The notes under the pieces were generated by a model, which saw only the letters and a list, made by a program, of their open reading frames with translations, was not told the origin of the DNA and ran no database searches. Shown in pieces: positions 42,626 to 53,596 of a stretch of DNA of 64,000 nt; the first letter of the stretch is position 1, and the number at the start of each line of letters is the position of its first letter. The position numbers and the translations under genes were made by a program. The DNA is from Pseudomonas sp. LD120. Its GTDB lineage: Bacteria; Pseudomonadota; Gammaproteobacteria; Pseudomonadales; Pseudomonadaceae. The DNA is taken from positions 1,178,001-1,242,000 of the forward strand of contig NZ_WVHL01000005.1 in NCBI RefSeq assembly GCF_009861525.1, given 5' to 3'.

Positions 42626-43972
42626 ATGAGTGCAGCACAAAGCGTCGGCCCACAGGCTTTGCCGGCCCTGCAGGAGCAAGTCGAGCAGATCGTTGCCGAG
42701 GCCAAGCGCCAGGGGGCCAGTGCCTGCGAAGTGGCGGTGTCTCTGGAGCAGGGCCTGTCGACTTCGGTGCGCCAGCGAGAAGTGGAAACCGTGGAGTTCA
42801 ACCGCGACCAGGGCTTTGGCATCACCCTCTATGTGGGTCAGCGCAAGGGGTCGGCCAGCACCTCTGCCAGCGGCCCCGAGGCCATTCGTGAAACCGTGGC
42901 CGCGGCCCTGGCAATCGCCAAGCACACCTCCGAAGACGATGCCTCGGGTTTGGCTGATGCCGCCCTGATGGCCAAGGACCTGCAGGATTTCGACCTGTTC
43001 CATGCCTGGGACATCACTCCCGAGCAAGCCATCGAGCAGGCCTTGACCTGTGAGGCGGCGGCCTTTGCCGCCGACAGCCGGATCAAGAATGCCGACGGCA
43101 CCACCTTGAGCACCCATCAGGGCTGCCGGGTGTATGGCAACAGCCATGGCTTTATCGGTGGTTATGCCTCCACTCGCCACAGTCTGAGCTGCGTGATGAT
43201 TGCCGAGGCTGACGGCCAGATGCAGCGTGACTATTGGTACGACGTGAATCGTCAGGGGCCACGGTTGGCGTCGCCCGAGAGCATTGGTCAGCGCGCGGCC
43301 CAGCGTGCCGCCAGCCGTCTGGGCGCGCGCCCGGTGCCGACCTGCGAAGTGCCGGTGCTGTTTTCCGCGGAACTGGCCGGCGGCCTGTTCGGCAGTTTTC
43401 TCGGCGCGATTTCCGGCGGCAATCTGTATCGCAAGTCATCCTTCCTTGAAGGCGCCTTGGGCCAACAGCTGTTTCCCCAGTGGCTGACCATCGATGAGCG
43501 TCCGCACCTGATGCGCGCCATGGGCAGTTCGGCGTTCGATGGTGATGGCCTGGCCACTTACGCCAAGCCTTTCGTCAAGGACGGTGAGTTGGTGTCCTAT
43601 GTGCTCGGCACCTATTCTGGGCGCAAGCTTGGCATGCCGAGCACCGCCAATGCCGGCGGCGTGCATAACCTGTTCGTCACCCATGGCGATGAAGACCAGG
43701 CGGCGTTGTTGCGACGCATGGGGCGTGGCCTGTTGGTGACCGAGTTGATGGGCCACGGCCTGAACATGGTCACCGGCGACTACTCTCGCGGTGCGGCTGG
43801 GTTCTGGGTGGAGAATGGAGAAATCCAGTTCGCTGTGCAGGAAGTCACCATTGCCGGTAATCTGCGGGACATGTTCAAGCAGATCATTGCCGTGGGTAAC
43901 GACCTAGAACTGCGCAGCAATATTCGCACCGGCTCGGTGCTGATCGAACGCATGACTGTCGCTGGTAGCTGA
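42626..43972 (+). CDS. pmbA: PmbA/TldE subunit of the TldD/TldE metalloprotease
   Basis: 448 residues. The non-zinc partner of TldD, with family stretches such as RQREVETVEFNRDQGFGI, GTYSGRKLGMPSTANAGG and GDYSRGAAGFWVENGEI. GGAG 6 bases before the ATG at 42626 supports that start; a GTG four codons earlier is weaker. It forms a heterodimeric protease that matures microcins and processes CcdA in enterics. A strong terminator follows. Confidence 0.95.
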   Translation: MSAAQSVGPQALPALQEQVEQIVAEAKRQGASACEVAVSLEQGLSTSVRQREVETVEFNRDQGFGITLYVGQRKGSASTSASGPEAIRETVAAALAIAKHTSEDDASGLADAALMAKDLQDFDLFHAWDITPEQAIEQALTCEAAAFAADSRIKNADGTTLSTHQGCRVYGNSHGFIGGYASTRHSLSCVMIAEADGQMQRDYWYDVNRQGPRLASPESIGQRAAQRAASRLGARPVPTCEVPVLFSAELAGGLFGSFLGAISGGNLYRKSSFLEGALGQQLFPQWLTIDERPHLMRAMGSSAFDGDGLATYAKPFVKDGELVSYVLGTYSGRKLGMPSTANAGGVHNLFVTHGDEDQAALLRRMGRGLLVTELMGHGLNMVTGDYSRGAAGFWVENGEIQFAVQEVTIAGNLRDMFKQIIAVGNDLELRSNIRTGSVLIERMTVAGS

Positions 43973-43992
43973 CCGCCCTCCTGAGTCACCCC

Positions 43993-44025
43993 AACGCGCC
44001 ACCTCCCCGGGTGGCGCGTTTTTTT
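43993..44025 (+). terminator. Rho-independent terminator after pmbA
   Basis: AACGCGCCACC (43993-44003) pairs with GGTGGCGCGTT (44010-44020), loop TCCCCG, followed by a T-run to 44025. It isolates pmbA from the Fur-controlled operon. Confidence 0.93.
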
Positions 44026-44035
44026 ATGTACGCCG

Positions 44036-44127
44036 TTCTTGTAGAAGTTGGCTTGCCCGCGAAGGCGTCCTGACGCCTGACACCAGGCTCAAGGGCCCAC
44101 TCGCCGGCAAGTCGGTTCCTACAAGAA
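44036..44127. repeat. Inverted REP-like pair of P. fluorescens type
   Basis: The unit at 44036-44062 (with GGCTTGCCCGCGA) recurs inverted at 44101-44127; the two agree at about 21 of 27 positions. They are separated by 38 bases. The TTGTAGGAACCGACTTGCC type is a common extragenic palindrome in fluorescent pseudomonads. Confidence 0.75.
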
Positions 44128-44152
44128 TTGGGCAAAATTCGTACAAGTCAGA

Positions 44153-44181
44153 TTGATTTGATTCTCAATGTCATTTAATAA
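44153..44181 (+). promoter_or_regulatory. Candidate sigma-70 promoter of the fagA operon
   Basis: TTGATT (44153-44158), 17-base spacer, TAATAA (44176-44181). The -10 is buried in the Fur box, so iron-loaded Fur would block polymerase. Start site near 44188 gives a leader of about 22 bases to fagA. Confidence 0.6.
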
Positions 44182-44195
44182 TGAAAATCATTATT
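44177..44195. promoter_or_regulatory. Fur box upstream of fagA-fumC-sodA
   Basis: AATAATGAAAATCATTATT matches the 19-base Fur consensus at 16 positions, with only the two ends and one central base differing. It overlaps the -10 of the operon promoter. It predicts expression when iron is scarce. Confidence 0.92.
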
Positions 44196-44210
44196 CAATG
44201 AGCCCAGGTC

Positions 44211-44598
44211 ATGAGTTCTGCCTTGCACGAGCAGCCCTACCTCGAAAGCTGGCGCTGGATGAGTCGCCAGATCCGTTGCGCACTGGAACCGGACGAACCA
44301 CGTCTGATCGAGCATTACCTCGCCGAGGGCCACTACCTGGCCTGCTGCACCGCGATGTCGGCCTGGACCGTCGCTGAAACCTCCTTCCGTTTGTTGATCA
44401 ATACCGCTACCGATATTGCGCTGCCCTGGCACTGGCGCAGCCTGTGCCTGGATCAGGCCTGGCGGCCATTGCGTGACATGGAGCGGTTGTCTTTGTGCAA
44501 GTGCCGGCTCAAGCGCTGGCAAAGCCATGCCTGGCAACTGGCGACCTGCTCGCTGTTGCCTTCCATTCCTCTGATTGAACTGGTGCAAGGATTTCCCG

Positions 44599-44606
<8 letters not shown>
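44211..44606 (+). CDS. fagA: FagA, Fur-associated protein of the fumC-sodA operon
   Basis: 131-residue soluble protein, rich in Trp, Cys and Leu (RWQSHAWQLATCSLL; MSAWTVAETSFRLL). No catalytic motif was recognised. Its position directly after a Fur box and before fumC and sodA matches fagA of P. aeruginosa, whose biochemical role is not known. It overlaps fumC by 8 bases. Cysteines at several positions could bind metal; that is speculation. Confidence 0.88.
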
Positions 44607-45975
<1,369 letters not shown>

Positions 45976-46002
45976 CTCCCAACACCGCTTTGGAGGCTCA
46001 CC

Positions 46003-46452
46003 ATGGAGCACTGGAAGCGCACGATCGAAAGGGCCAATCGCCTCTTTATGCAGGGTGAACTGGTGGATGCTCGCGAGTTCTACCTGCAGGCACTGGCCTT
46101 GGCTCAGGTGTTGTTCGAGCGCTGGGAGGATGCCGACGAGGCGGTGGCAGCCTGTGTGATTTCCCATCACAACCTGGCGGACCTGCATTTGCGCCTGAAC
46201 CAGCCGGAGGAGAGCGCGGAGTACCTCTGCGCGATCCACCAGCGCCTGCTGCAGACCATGCAGAACAGCCGCCTCAGCCCTGCCTTGCGCGAAGCGGCTT
46301 TGCGCCAGAGCAGCAAGACCTACGTCGAACTGCTGAATTTCATCGGCGATCACGGTGAATACCCCCGTACTCATCGTTTGCTGGACAGCAACGTCGCGGG
46401 CCTGTCAGCCGACAGCCCGCTAGCCGACAGCCCCTCTTACGGAGCCCATTGA
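46003..46452 (+). CDS. Hypothetical helical (TPR-like) protein of the fagA operon
   Basis: 149 residues, mostly alpha-helical with two to three TPR-like repeats (ARFYLQAL-type and NLADLHLRLNQPEESAEYL helices). The C-terminal tail is low complexity (two SADSPLADSP-like blocks). It lies between fumC and sodA, 27 bases and 1 base away respectively, and the same gene order exists in P. aeruginosa. TPR helices suggest protein binding, perhaps helping metal-enzyme assembly; function unknown. The start ATG has GGAGG about 5 bases upstream. Confidence 0.8.
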   Translation: MEHWKRTIERANRLFMQGELVDAREFYLQALALAQVLFERWEDADEAVAACVISHHNLADLHLRLNQPEESAEYLCAIHQRLLQTMQNSRLSPALREAALRQSSKTYVELLNFIGDHGEYPRTHRLLDSNVAGLSADSPLADSPSYGAH

Positions 46453-46453
46453 T

Positions 46454-47065
46454 ATGTCCTTTACCTTGCCTGCACTGCCTTATGCCTACGACGCCCTGGA
46501 GCCGCACATTGATGCGCAGACCATGGAGATTCACTACAGCAAGCACCACCAGACCTACATCAACAATCTCAATGCTGCTGTAGAAGGCACTGAATGGGCG
46601 GGTTGGGAAGTCGAAAAATTGGTGGCCAGCGTCCAGCAACTGCCGGAAAAACTTCGGGCCGCGGTGATCAACCAAGGGGGTGGCCACGCCAACCATTCGC
46701 TGTTCTGGGCGGTGATGACCCCAGCCGGCGGCGGTAAGCCCGAGGGTGCCCTGGCTCAGGCAATCGAGCAGCAACTGGGTGGTTTCGAGCACTTCAAGGA
46801 GGCGTTCACCAAGGCTGCGCTGACCCGTTTCGGCAGTGGTTGGGCCTGGCTCAGCGTGACTCCAGAGAAAAAGCTGCTGGTGGAAAGCAGCGGTAACCAG
46901 GACAGCCCGCTGATGAATGGCAATACGCCGATTCTCGGCCTGGATGTGTGGGAGCACGCCTATTACCTGCGCTATCAGAACCGTCGCCCGGAATACATCA
47001 ATGCGTTCTACAACGTGATCAATTGGCCGGAAGTCGCTCAACGCTATCAGGCTGCGATGGCCTGA
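46454..47065 (+). CDS. sodA: Manganese superoxide dismutase
   Basis: 203 residues. Metal ligands His27, His81, Asp164 and His168 are all present (EIHYSKHHQTYINN, GGHANHSLFW, GLDVWEHAYYLRY). Nearby residues (MNGNTPILGLD) are of the manganese type. It dismutates superoxide using Mn, so it works when iron is scarce, consistent with Fur control. GGAG lies about 9 bases before the ATG. It is the last iron-regulated gene before the ZIP gene, which may be co-transcribed. Confidence 0.96.
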   Translation: MSFTLPALPYAYDALEPHIDAQTMEIHYSKHHQTYINNLNAAVEGTEWAGWEVEKLVASVQQLPEKLRAAVINQGGGHANHSLFWAVMTPAGGGKPEGALAQAIEQQLGGFEHFKEAFTKAALTRFGSGWAWLSVTPEKKLLVESSGNQDSPLMNGNTPILGLDVWEHAYYLRYQNRRPEYINAFYNVINWPEVAQRYQAAMA

Positions 47066-47098
47066 TACCTCCATTCATAACAAGACCTAAGGCCGAGT

Positions 47099-47992
47099 AT
47101 GGGCACTGAAACACTGGCGATCAGCAGCGGACGGATGTTTCGTTATGCCTTCGGTTCGCTGTTGCTGTTGGCGGGCACTGCGCTGCTGGTGGCTCAAGGG
47201 CTGAGCTGGTTGGATCTGGAACCAAGGTTGTTGCGCGCCTTGCAGGGTGGGTCCATCTGCGCACTGGGCACGGCGCTGGGGGCGGTCCCGGTGCTGGTGA
47301 TCCGCAGAATGCCGATGGCCGTGAGCGATACATTGCTGGGTTTTGGCGCTGGGGTGATGCTGGCGGCGACGGCGTTTTCGCTGATCGTTCCCGGTATTGC
47401 CGCTGCTCAAGACGTGGGCTTGTCTGCCTGGGGCTCCAGTGGCCTGGTTTGCGCCGGCATCATGCTGGGGGCTTTTGGCTTGTTCCTGGTGGATCGCAAG
47501 GTCTCAGGAGCCAGCCCCGAAGTGTTGGTGGGTACGGCGGAGCATCCGGTGATTGCTCCACGCATCTGGCTGTTTGTCTTTGCCATCATTGCCCACAACA
47601 TTCCGGAAGGCATGGCGGTAGGGGTGTCGGCAGGGGGCGGCATAGCGGATGCAGACAGCTTGGCCATGGGTATTGCCCTGCAGGATGTGCCGGAGGGGCT
47701 GGTGATCGCTCTGGTGCTGGCGGGGGCGGGGATGTCGCGGGTCAGGGCATTTCTGATTGGCGCCGCTTCAGGCTTGGTGGAGCCGGTCTTTGCCTTGCTC
47801 TGTGCCTGGTTGGTCAGCCTGGCGCAGGTGCTGCTGCCGCTGGGTTTGGCCCTGGCGGCGGGTGCCATGCTGCTGGTGGTGACCCACGAAGTGATTCCCG
47901 AGTCGCGCCGCAATGGTCACGAAAAGCTTGCCAGTCTCGGGTTGTGCCTTGGCTTTTGTCTGATGATGGTCATGGACACGGCACTGGCCTGA
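47099..47992 (+). CDS. ZIP-family divalent metal transporter
   Basis: 297 residues, eight predicted helices. The ZIP signature HNIPEGMAVGVSAGG in helix 4 and the second helix LAMGIALQDVPEGLVIA contain the His/Glu/Asp metal site. It lies 33 bases after sodA in the same direction, so it may belong to the Fur-regulated operon and import Mn2+ or Zn2+ for the Mn-SOD. Metal specificity is inferred. AAGG lies about 6 bases before the ATG. Confidence 0.85.
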   Translation: MGTETLAISSGRMFRYAFGSLLLLAGTALLVAQGLSWLDLEPRLLRALQGGSICALGTALGAVPVLVIRRMPMAVSDTLLGFGAGVMLAATAFSLIVPGIAAAQDVGLSAWGSSGLVCAGIMLGAFGLFLVDRKVSGASPEVLVGTAEHPVIAPRIWLFVFAIIAHNIPEGMAVGVSAGGGIADADSLAMGIALQDVPEGLVIALVLAGAGMSRVRAFLIGAASGLVEPVFALLCAWLVSLAQVLLPLGLALAAGAMLLVVTHEVIPESRRNGHEKLASLGLCLGFCLMMVMDTALA

Positions 47993-48021
47993 GTGTCGTG
48001 TGGTGGCCGGTCCGCTTGGGC

Positions 48022-48294
48022 TTATTCGCCTTCGTCGAAGAAGTTGTTAATCAACGTTACCAAGGCATCCAGCGCTTCCTGCTCTCGCTCACCTTCGGTC
48101 ATGAGGTGGATCTTGGTGCCCTTGCCGGCGGCCAGCATCATCATCGCCATGATGCTCTTGCCATCGACCATGGATTCAGGTGTTCTACCGGCGCGGATCT
48201 GGCAAGGGAACTGGCCGGCCACGCCGACGAATTTTGCTGAGGCGCGGGCATGCAGGCCCAGTTTGTTGATGATCTCAATTTCCAGAGCAGGCAT
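48022..48294 (-). CDS. ptsO: Nitrogen-PTS phosphocarrier NPr (HPr family)
   Basis: 90 residues. HPr fold with the phosphorylated His15 in NKLGLHARASAKFV and the regulatory-serine region GKSIMAMMML. It passes phosphate from PtsP to PtsN. It is the last gene of the rpoN-hpf-ptsN-rapZ-npr group, starting 16 bases after rapZ. An acidic C-terminus is present. Confidence 0.95.
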   Translation of the reverse strand: MPALEIEIINKLGLHARASAKFVGVAGQFPCQIRAGRTPESMVDGKSIMAMMMLAAGKGTKIHLMTEGEREQEALDALVTLINNFFDEGE

Positions 48295-48310
48295 CGCGGG
48301 GTAGATCCTT

Positions 48311-49168
48311 TCAGCTAAGGTCGCGGTGGCGAACCTGGACGTTCTTCAGGGATTTCTGCAGTACCTGGCCCAGGCGTTCGGTCAGGTATACGGAGCGGTG
48401 ATGGCCACCGGTACAGCCAATGGCGATGGTCACATAAGCGCGGTTGCTGGCGGCAAAGCGCGGCAGCCATTTGAGCAGATAGCTTTCGATGTCCTGGAAC
48501 ATCTCTTCGACATCAGGCTGCGCGGCCAGGTATTCGGCTACGGGGGCGTCGAGCCCGGATTGGGCGCGCAGTTCGGGCTTCCAATACGGGTTGGGCAGGC
48601 AGCGCACGTCAAACACCAGGTCGGCGTCCACCGGCATGCCGCGCTTGAAACCGAAAGACTCCACCAGGAACGCGGTGCCGGGCTCCGGCTGATTGAGCAA
48701 CCGCAGCTTGATGGTGTCTCGTAGCTGGTAGAGGTTCAGATTGGTGGTGTTGACCTTGAGATCGGCCAGATCGACGATCGGTCCCAGCAGTTGGGTCTCG
48801 TCGTGGATCGCTTCTGCCAACGAGCGATTGGCGCTGCTCAGCGGGTGACGGCGTCGTGTTTCTGAGAAGCGCTTGAGCAGGGTTTCCTCGTCGGCGTCCA
48901 GGTAGAGCACATCGCATTGGATATGTCGGCTGCGCACTTCCTCCAGCAGCTCTGGAAAGCGCGACAGGTGGCTGGGCAGGTTGCGCGCGTCAATCGACAC
49001 CGCAACCAATGGTTGCGCCAGTTCAGTGTGAATCAATGCACGTTCAGCCAGCTCAGGCAGCAAGCCGGCGGGAAGGTTATCGATGCAGTAATAGCCGTGG
49101 TCCTCGAGAACATCGAGGGCGGTGCTTTTACCTGAGCCGGAGCGGCCGCTGACGATGATCAAGCGCAT
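48311..49168 (-). CDS. rapZ: RNase adapter protein RapZ
   Basis: 285 residues. Walker A GRSGSGKST at 8-16 in the N-terminal kinase-like domain, and the C-terminal family stretch AIGCTGGHHRSVYLTERL with the metabolite-binding loop. RapZ controls glmS mRNA through small RNAs in enterics; in pseudomonads the partner is less clear. It starts 2 bases after ptsN. Confidence 0.95.
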   Translation of the reverse strand: MRLIIVSGRSGSGKSTALDVLEDHGYYCIDNLPAGLLPELAERALIHTELAQPLVAVSIDARNLPSHLSRFPELLEEVRSRHIQCDVLYLDADEETLLKRFSETRRRHPLSSANRSLAEAIHDETQLLGPIVDLADLKVNTTNLNLYQLRDTIKLRLLNQPEPGTAFLVESFGFKRGMPVDADLVFDVRCLPNPYWKPELRAQSGLDAPVAEYLAAQPDVEEMFQDIESYLLKWLPRFAASNRAYVTIAIGCTGGHHRSVYLTERLGQVLQKSLKNVQVRHRDLS

Positions 49169-49170
49169 GA

Positions 49171-49635
49171 TTACTGACCGTTTTGTTCGTCCAGGACGAC
49201 CTGATACAAGGCTTCGTTGCTGGTGGCGCTGCGCAACCGATCACGTACTTCCTTGCGATCGAGCATGCTCGCGATCTGCCGAAGCAGCTCCAGGTGGGCA
49301 TCGGTGGCGGCTTCGGGGACCAACAGCACGAACAGCAGGTCCACGGGAGCGCCATCAATGGCATCGAAATCAATGGGAGCGTCCAGGTGCATCAGGGCGC
49401 TGATGGGCGATTCGCAGCCTTTGAGGCGGCAATGCGGAATAGCGATGCCGTTGCCAAAACCGGTAGAGCCAAGTTTTTCACGGGCAATCAGGCTCTCGAA
49501 GACATCCTGCATCTCCAGATCGGGCACTTCACGGCTGATCAGGTTGGCAATTTGTTCGAGGGCACGTTTCTTACTGCCGCCCGGCACGTTCACCAAGGAA
49601 CGGCCGGGGGTCAGGATGTTTTCAAGTCGGATCAT
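49171..49635 (-). CDS. ptsN: Nitrogen-PTS EIIA protein PtsN
   Basis: 154 residues. EIIA fold with the phosphorylation site His68 in GNGIAIPHCRLKG. It accepts phosphate from NPr and regulates K+ transport, nitrogen and carbon balance and polyhydroxyalkanoate traits in pseudomonads. It starts 12 bases after hpf. Confidence 0.96.
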   Translation of the reverse strand: MIRLENILTPGRSLVNVPGGSKKRALEQIANLISREVPDLEMQDVFESLIAREKLGSTGFGNGIAIPHCRLKGCESPISALMHLDAPIDFDAIDGAPVDLLFVLLVPEAATDAHLELLRQIASMLDRKEVRDRLRSATSNEALYQVVLDEQNGQ

Positions 49636-49647
49636 GGGAGGGGAGTG

Positions 49648-49953
49648 TTAGCGACCCGTACCTTGGAGAAGGTGGAGTTGCTTTTCCTTATGCTTTTTCA
49701 GTTGGCGGTCAAGCTTGTCCGTGAGCAGGTCGATTGCGGCATACATATCGTCATGTTCTGCATTGGCGACGACCTCCCCACCGTGGATGTGCAAGGTGGC
49801 TTCGATTTTCTGCTTCAGTTTCTCGACAGCCATGGTGACCTGCACATTGGTAATCTTGTCGAAATGCCGCTCCAGTCGGTCGAGTTTTTCGCCGATATAA
49901 GCGCGCAGGGGTTCAGTCACTTCGAGTTGGTGTCCACTGATGTTGACTTGCAT
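49648..49953 (-). CDS. hpf: Ribosome hibernation-promoting factor
   Basis: 101 residues, short HPF type. It begins MQVNISGHQLEVTEPLRAYIG and binds the 30S decoding site to form inactive 100S dimers in stationary phase. AAGGAG 7 bases before the ATG at 49953 fixes the start; the 18-residue upstream extension is not homologous. It lies between rpoN and ptsN, 128 bases after rpoN. Confidence 0.95.
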   Translation of the reverse strand: MQVNISGHQLEVTEPLRAYIGEKLDRLERHFDKITNVQVTMAVEKLKQKIEATLHIHGGEVVANAEHDDMYAAIDLLTDKLDRQLKKHKEKQLHLLQGTGR

Positions 49954-50015
49954 ACAGCTTCTCCTTCGTTGCCAGTGCATAACGCGGCAGGCTAGGGTGC
50001 CTGCCACCTAGACCA

Positions 50016-50051
50016 TGCCTGCAACCAGCTGGCTCAGCCAGCTTGCAGGCA
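50016..50051. other. Two-step hairpin between rpoN and hpf
   Basis: Outer stem TGCCTGCA (50016-50023) with TGCAGGCA (50044-50051), 3-base bulge ACC, then inner stem AGCTGGC (50027-50033) with GCCAGCT (50037-50043), loop TCA. There is no T-tract. It lies in the rpoN-hpf spacer and may affect hpf expression or act as a processing site. Confidence 0.5.
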
Positions 50052-50081
50052 CACTCCGAAACGCTGTGGCCGGCCCGGCGG

Positions 50082-51575
50082 TTACATCAACCGCTTCCGT
50101 TCGCTGGAAGGCGCGATCCCAAGGGATTCGCGGTACTTGGCGACGGTACGACGGGCTACCTGAATGCCTTGTGCCTCCAGTAAACCAGCGATCTTGCTGT
50201 CACTCAACGGCTTTTTCTGATTTTCCGCAGCCACCAGTTTTTTGATGATCGCGCGGATTGCCGTGGACGAGCATTCACCGCCTTCCGAGGTGCTGACGTG
50301 GCTGGAGAAAAAGTATTTCAGTTCATATATGCCCCGCGGGGTATGCATGAATTTTTGCGTGGTCACCCGGGAGATCGTTGACTCGTGCATGCCCACTGCT
50401 TCGGCGATGTCATGCAGAACCAATGGCTTCATCGCTTCATCGCCGTACTCGAGAAAGCCGCGTTGGTGCTCGACGATTTGGGTGGCGACTTTCATCAGGG
50501 TTTCGTTGCGGCTCTGTAGGCTCTTGATGAACCAACGGGCCTCCTGCAGCTGATTGCGCATGAAGGTGTTGTCGGCGCTGGTGTCGGCGCGGCGGACAAA
50601 ACCTGCGTATTGCGCGTTGACTCGCAGACGCGGTACGGATTCCTGGTTCAGCTCCACCAGCCAGCGTTCGTTGTCCTTGCGCACGATGACGTCCGGGACC
50701 ACGTATTCGGCTTCACTGGATTCGATCTGTGAGCCCGGGCGAGGGTTGAGGCTCTGCACCAGTTCGATGACTTGGCGCAATTCGTCTTCCTTGAGCTTCA
50801 TGCGACGCATCAACTGGTTGTAGTCGCGGCTGCCCAGGAGGTCGATGTAGTCATTGACCAGGCGCTGTGCTTCGCTCAGCCAAGGCGTTTTCGCTGGCAG
50901 CTGGCGCAATTGCAGCATCAGGCACTCACCCAGATTGCGTGCGCCGATACCGGCGGGCTCGAATTGCTGGATGCGGTGCAGGACGGCTTCGATCTCGTCC
51001 AGTTCGATATCCAGTTCCGGATCGAAGGCCTCGAGAATCTCCTCGAGGGTCTCGTCCAGATAACCCTGATTGTTGATGCAGTCGATCAGGGTTACGGCGA
51101 TCAGGCGGTCGGTGTCCGACATCGGGGCCAGGTTCAGTTGCCAGAGCAGATGGCTCTGCAGGCTTTCGCCCGCGGAGGTGCGAGTGGTGAAGTCCCACTC
51201 GTCGTCATCGCTGCTGGGCAGGCTGCTGGCGCTGGTCTGGTAGACGTCTTCCCAGGCGGTATCTACCGGCAGTTCGTTGGGAATGCGCTCGTTCCACTCG
51301 CCTTCCTCAAGGTTATCCACCGTGGGGGCGGTTTCCTGGTAGGAGGGTTCCTGGGGCTCGGTATTGGGTTTGGACTCGGTGTTGTCGGCCAGCGGGTCGC
51401 TGTTGTCGAAGTCGTCGCCTTCTTCCTGGCGTTCGAGCATCGGGTTGGACTCCAGGGCCTCCTGGATTTCCTGTTGCAGGTCCAGGGTCGACAATTGGAG
51501 CAGGCGGATGGCCTGTTGCAGCTGCGGTGTCATCGTCAGCTGCTGGCCCATTCTAAGGACTAGCGATGGTTTCAT
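50082..51575 (-). CDS. rpoN: RNA polymerase sigma-54 factor
   Basis: 497 residues. The N-terminal Gln/Leu-rich activator-interacting region (MKPSLVLRMGQQLTMTPQLQQAIRLLQLS), an acidic region II (residues about 55-130), core-binding and -12-recognition helices, and the RpoN box ARRTVAKYRE at 474-483 are all present. It directs transcription at -24/-12 promoters for nitrogen, motility and other genes. The start at 51575 gives the exact family N-terminus. It heads the hpf-ptsN-rapZ-npr group. Confidence 0.97.
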   Translation of the reverse strand: MKPSLVLRMGQQLTMTPQLQQAIRLLQLSTLDLQQEIQEALESNPMLERQEEGDDFDNSDPLADNTESKPNTEPQEPSYQETAPTVDNLEEGEWNERIPNELPVDTAWEDVYQTSASSLPSSDDDEWDFTTRTSAGESLQSHLLWQLNLAPMSDTDRLIAVTLIDCINNQGYLDETLEEILEAFDPELDIELDEIEAVLHRIQQFEPAGIGARNLGECLMLQLRQLPAKTPWLSEAQRLVNDYIDLLGSRDYNQLMRRMKLKEDELRQVIELVQSLNPRPGSQIESSEAEYVVPDVIVRKDNERWLVELNQESVPRLRVNAQYAGFVRRADTSADNTFMRNQLQEARWFIKSLQSRNETLMKVATQIVEHQRGFLEYGDEAMKPLVLHDIAEAVGMHESTISRVTTQKFMHTPRGIYELKYFFSSHVSTSEGGECSSTAIRAIIKKLVAAENQKKPLSDSKIAGLLEAQGIQVARRTVAKYRESLGIAPSSERKRLM

Positions 51576-51682
51576 GGCAGGGGCTTAACACCTTATTTGC
51601 CGGCGCACATGCGCCATCCACTACAGGGCGCCGGAGCGCCAAACATAAGCAAATTATATGCCTGAAACTGAAGTGTTTGCCT

Positions 51683-51732
51683 AGAGCGCTGGAACAATAA
51701 ACTTTGCAGGGGTTTATCGTTCCTGGCGCTCT
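51683..51732. other. Long imperfect hairpin between lptB and rpoN
   Basis: The arm at 51683-51702 pairs with 51712-51732: AGAGCGC with GCGCTCT, GGAAC with GTTCC and ATAAAC with GTTTAT, separated by single small mismatches, around a 9-base loop. It lies upstream of rpoN (108 bases) and after lptB (26 bases). With no T-tract it may be a 3' end of lptB mRNA or a leader structure for rpoN. Confidence 0.55.
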
Positions 51733-51757
51733 GGCGTCTAGCCCAACACCTCAGCCG

Positions 51758-52482
<725 letters not shown>

Positions 52483-52483
<1 letters not shown>

Positions 52484-53028
52484 TACTGGGCCTTTTGCTC
52501 GTCGGTTTTCTTTTTCGGCTGGATGACCATGTCGATCCGCGGACGTGGCGCGGTCACCGAGCTGCCATTGGCGCGACCGGCGTTAGCCACTTGCTTGACG
52601 GTGTCATAGACGATCTTCTCGCCTTCGGTGGTGTTGCCGTCGTTGATGACCTTGGCCTTGTCGATCAGCACGATGCGGTTCTGCTGGGCGTGGTACTGAA
52701 TGGTTACCGCGTAGGCCTGGACGGGCTTTGGATCGGTCTGCTTCTGCAATTGCTCAAAGTAGGCCAGGTTGCCTACCGAGGTCACCACGTCGATTTCGCC
52801 GCTTTTGGCTCGGGTGATGGTCACGGTGTTACCGGTGATCTTCATCGAACCCTGAGTGATGATTACATCGCCCTTGTAGGTGGCTACGCCATTCCTGTCA
52901 TCGAGTTGGGCGTCGTCGGCCTGGATGCGGATTGGCTGTTGGCTATCGTTCGGCAGAGCCCAGGCGCTCACGCTTCCCAGTGCTGCGCCCAGACTGAGCA
53001 AAATAGGGAGGGTTTTAACGAGCCTCAT
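52483..53028 (-). CDS. lptA: LPS periplasmic bridge protein LptA (LptH in Pseudomonas)
   Basis: 181 residues. The signal peptide MRLVKTLPILLSLGAALGS...AWA is followed by an OstA beta-jellyroll (IQADDAQLDDRNGVATYKGDVIITQGSMKI). It forms the chain carrying LPS across the periplasm. A Lys-rich tail (QPKKKTDEQKAQ) ends it. Its start overlaps lptC by 14 bases. Confidence 0.95.
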
Positions 53029-53587
53029 ACTGTCCTCTTACGTTCGATAGCAGGTTCATCCTGCCGTCTTTCAAATACGCTTTCATTCCCTTGGCCGTAG
53101 TCACGCCGCCGGCGCCGTCGATTCTAACGGCTTGCTCGGTCTGCGCATATTGCTTCTGTGGGAATACTGTCATGCGGCTGGTGGTGATCAGCAGGTTGCG
53201 GTTGCGCTCGTCGGTGCGGGAAACCCGTACCGAGTCGATCAGCTCGACTTCGGTGCCGTCCGGATTGACTTCGCCGCGCTCGCTCTGGACGTGCCAGGGG
53301 AAGGTGGTGCCGCGGTACATCTGCAGATCGGGCTTGGTCAGCAGGGTCACTTCGCTGGCCTTGACGTGCTCGACCTTGTCCGAGGTCATTTCGTACTGCA
53401 GTTTGCCGTCGGGCAGGTATTGCACGCTGCGGGCGTTGATCACGTAATAGTCAATGGCGTTCTCGTCGACCTGCACGACAGGCTTGTCGAGGAAGCGCTC
53501 GGGGCTGATGTTCCAGTAACCGACCGCCGCGAACAGCAGGGCGATGGTCCCGAAAATCAGAATGTTGCGAATCTTTTTACTCAGCAT
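53015..53587 (-). CDS. lptC: LPS export protein LptC
   Basis: 190 residues. Single N-terminal transmembrane helix (NILIFGTIALLFAAVGYW) and a periplasmic OstA-like jellyroll that hands LPS from LptFG to LptA. The last 14 bases overlap the lptA start. It begins 9 bases after kdsC. Confidence 0.95.
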   Translation of the reverse strand: MLSKKIRNILIFGTIALLFAAVGYWNISPERFLDKPVVQVDENAIDYYVINARSVQYLPDGKLQYEMTSDKVEHVKASEVTLLTKPDLQMYRGTTFPWHVQSERGEVNPDGTEVELIDSVRVSRTDERNRNLLITTSRMTVFPQKQYAQTEQAVRIDGAGGVTTAKGMKAYLKDGRMNLLSNVRGQYEAR

Positions 53588-53596
53588 TGGAAGGCT

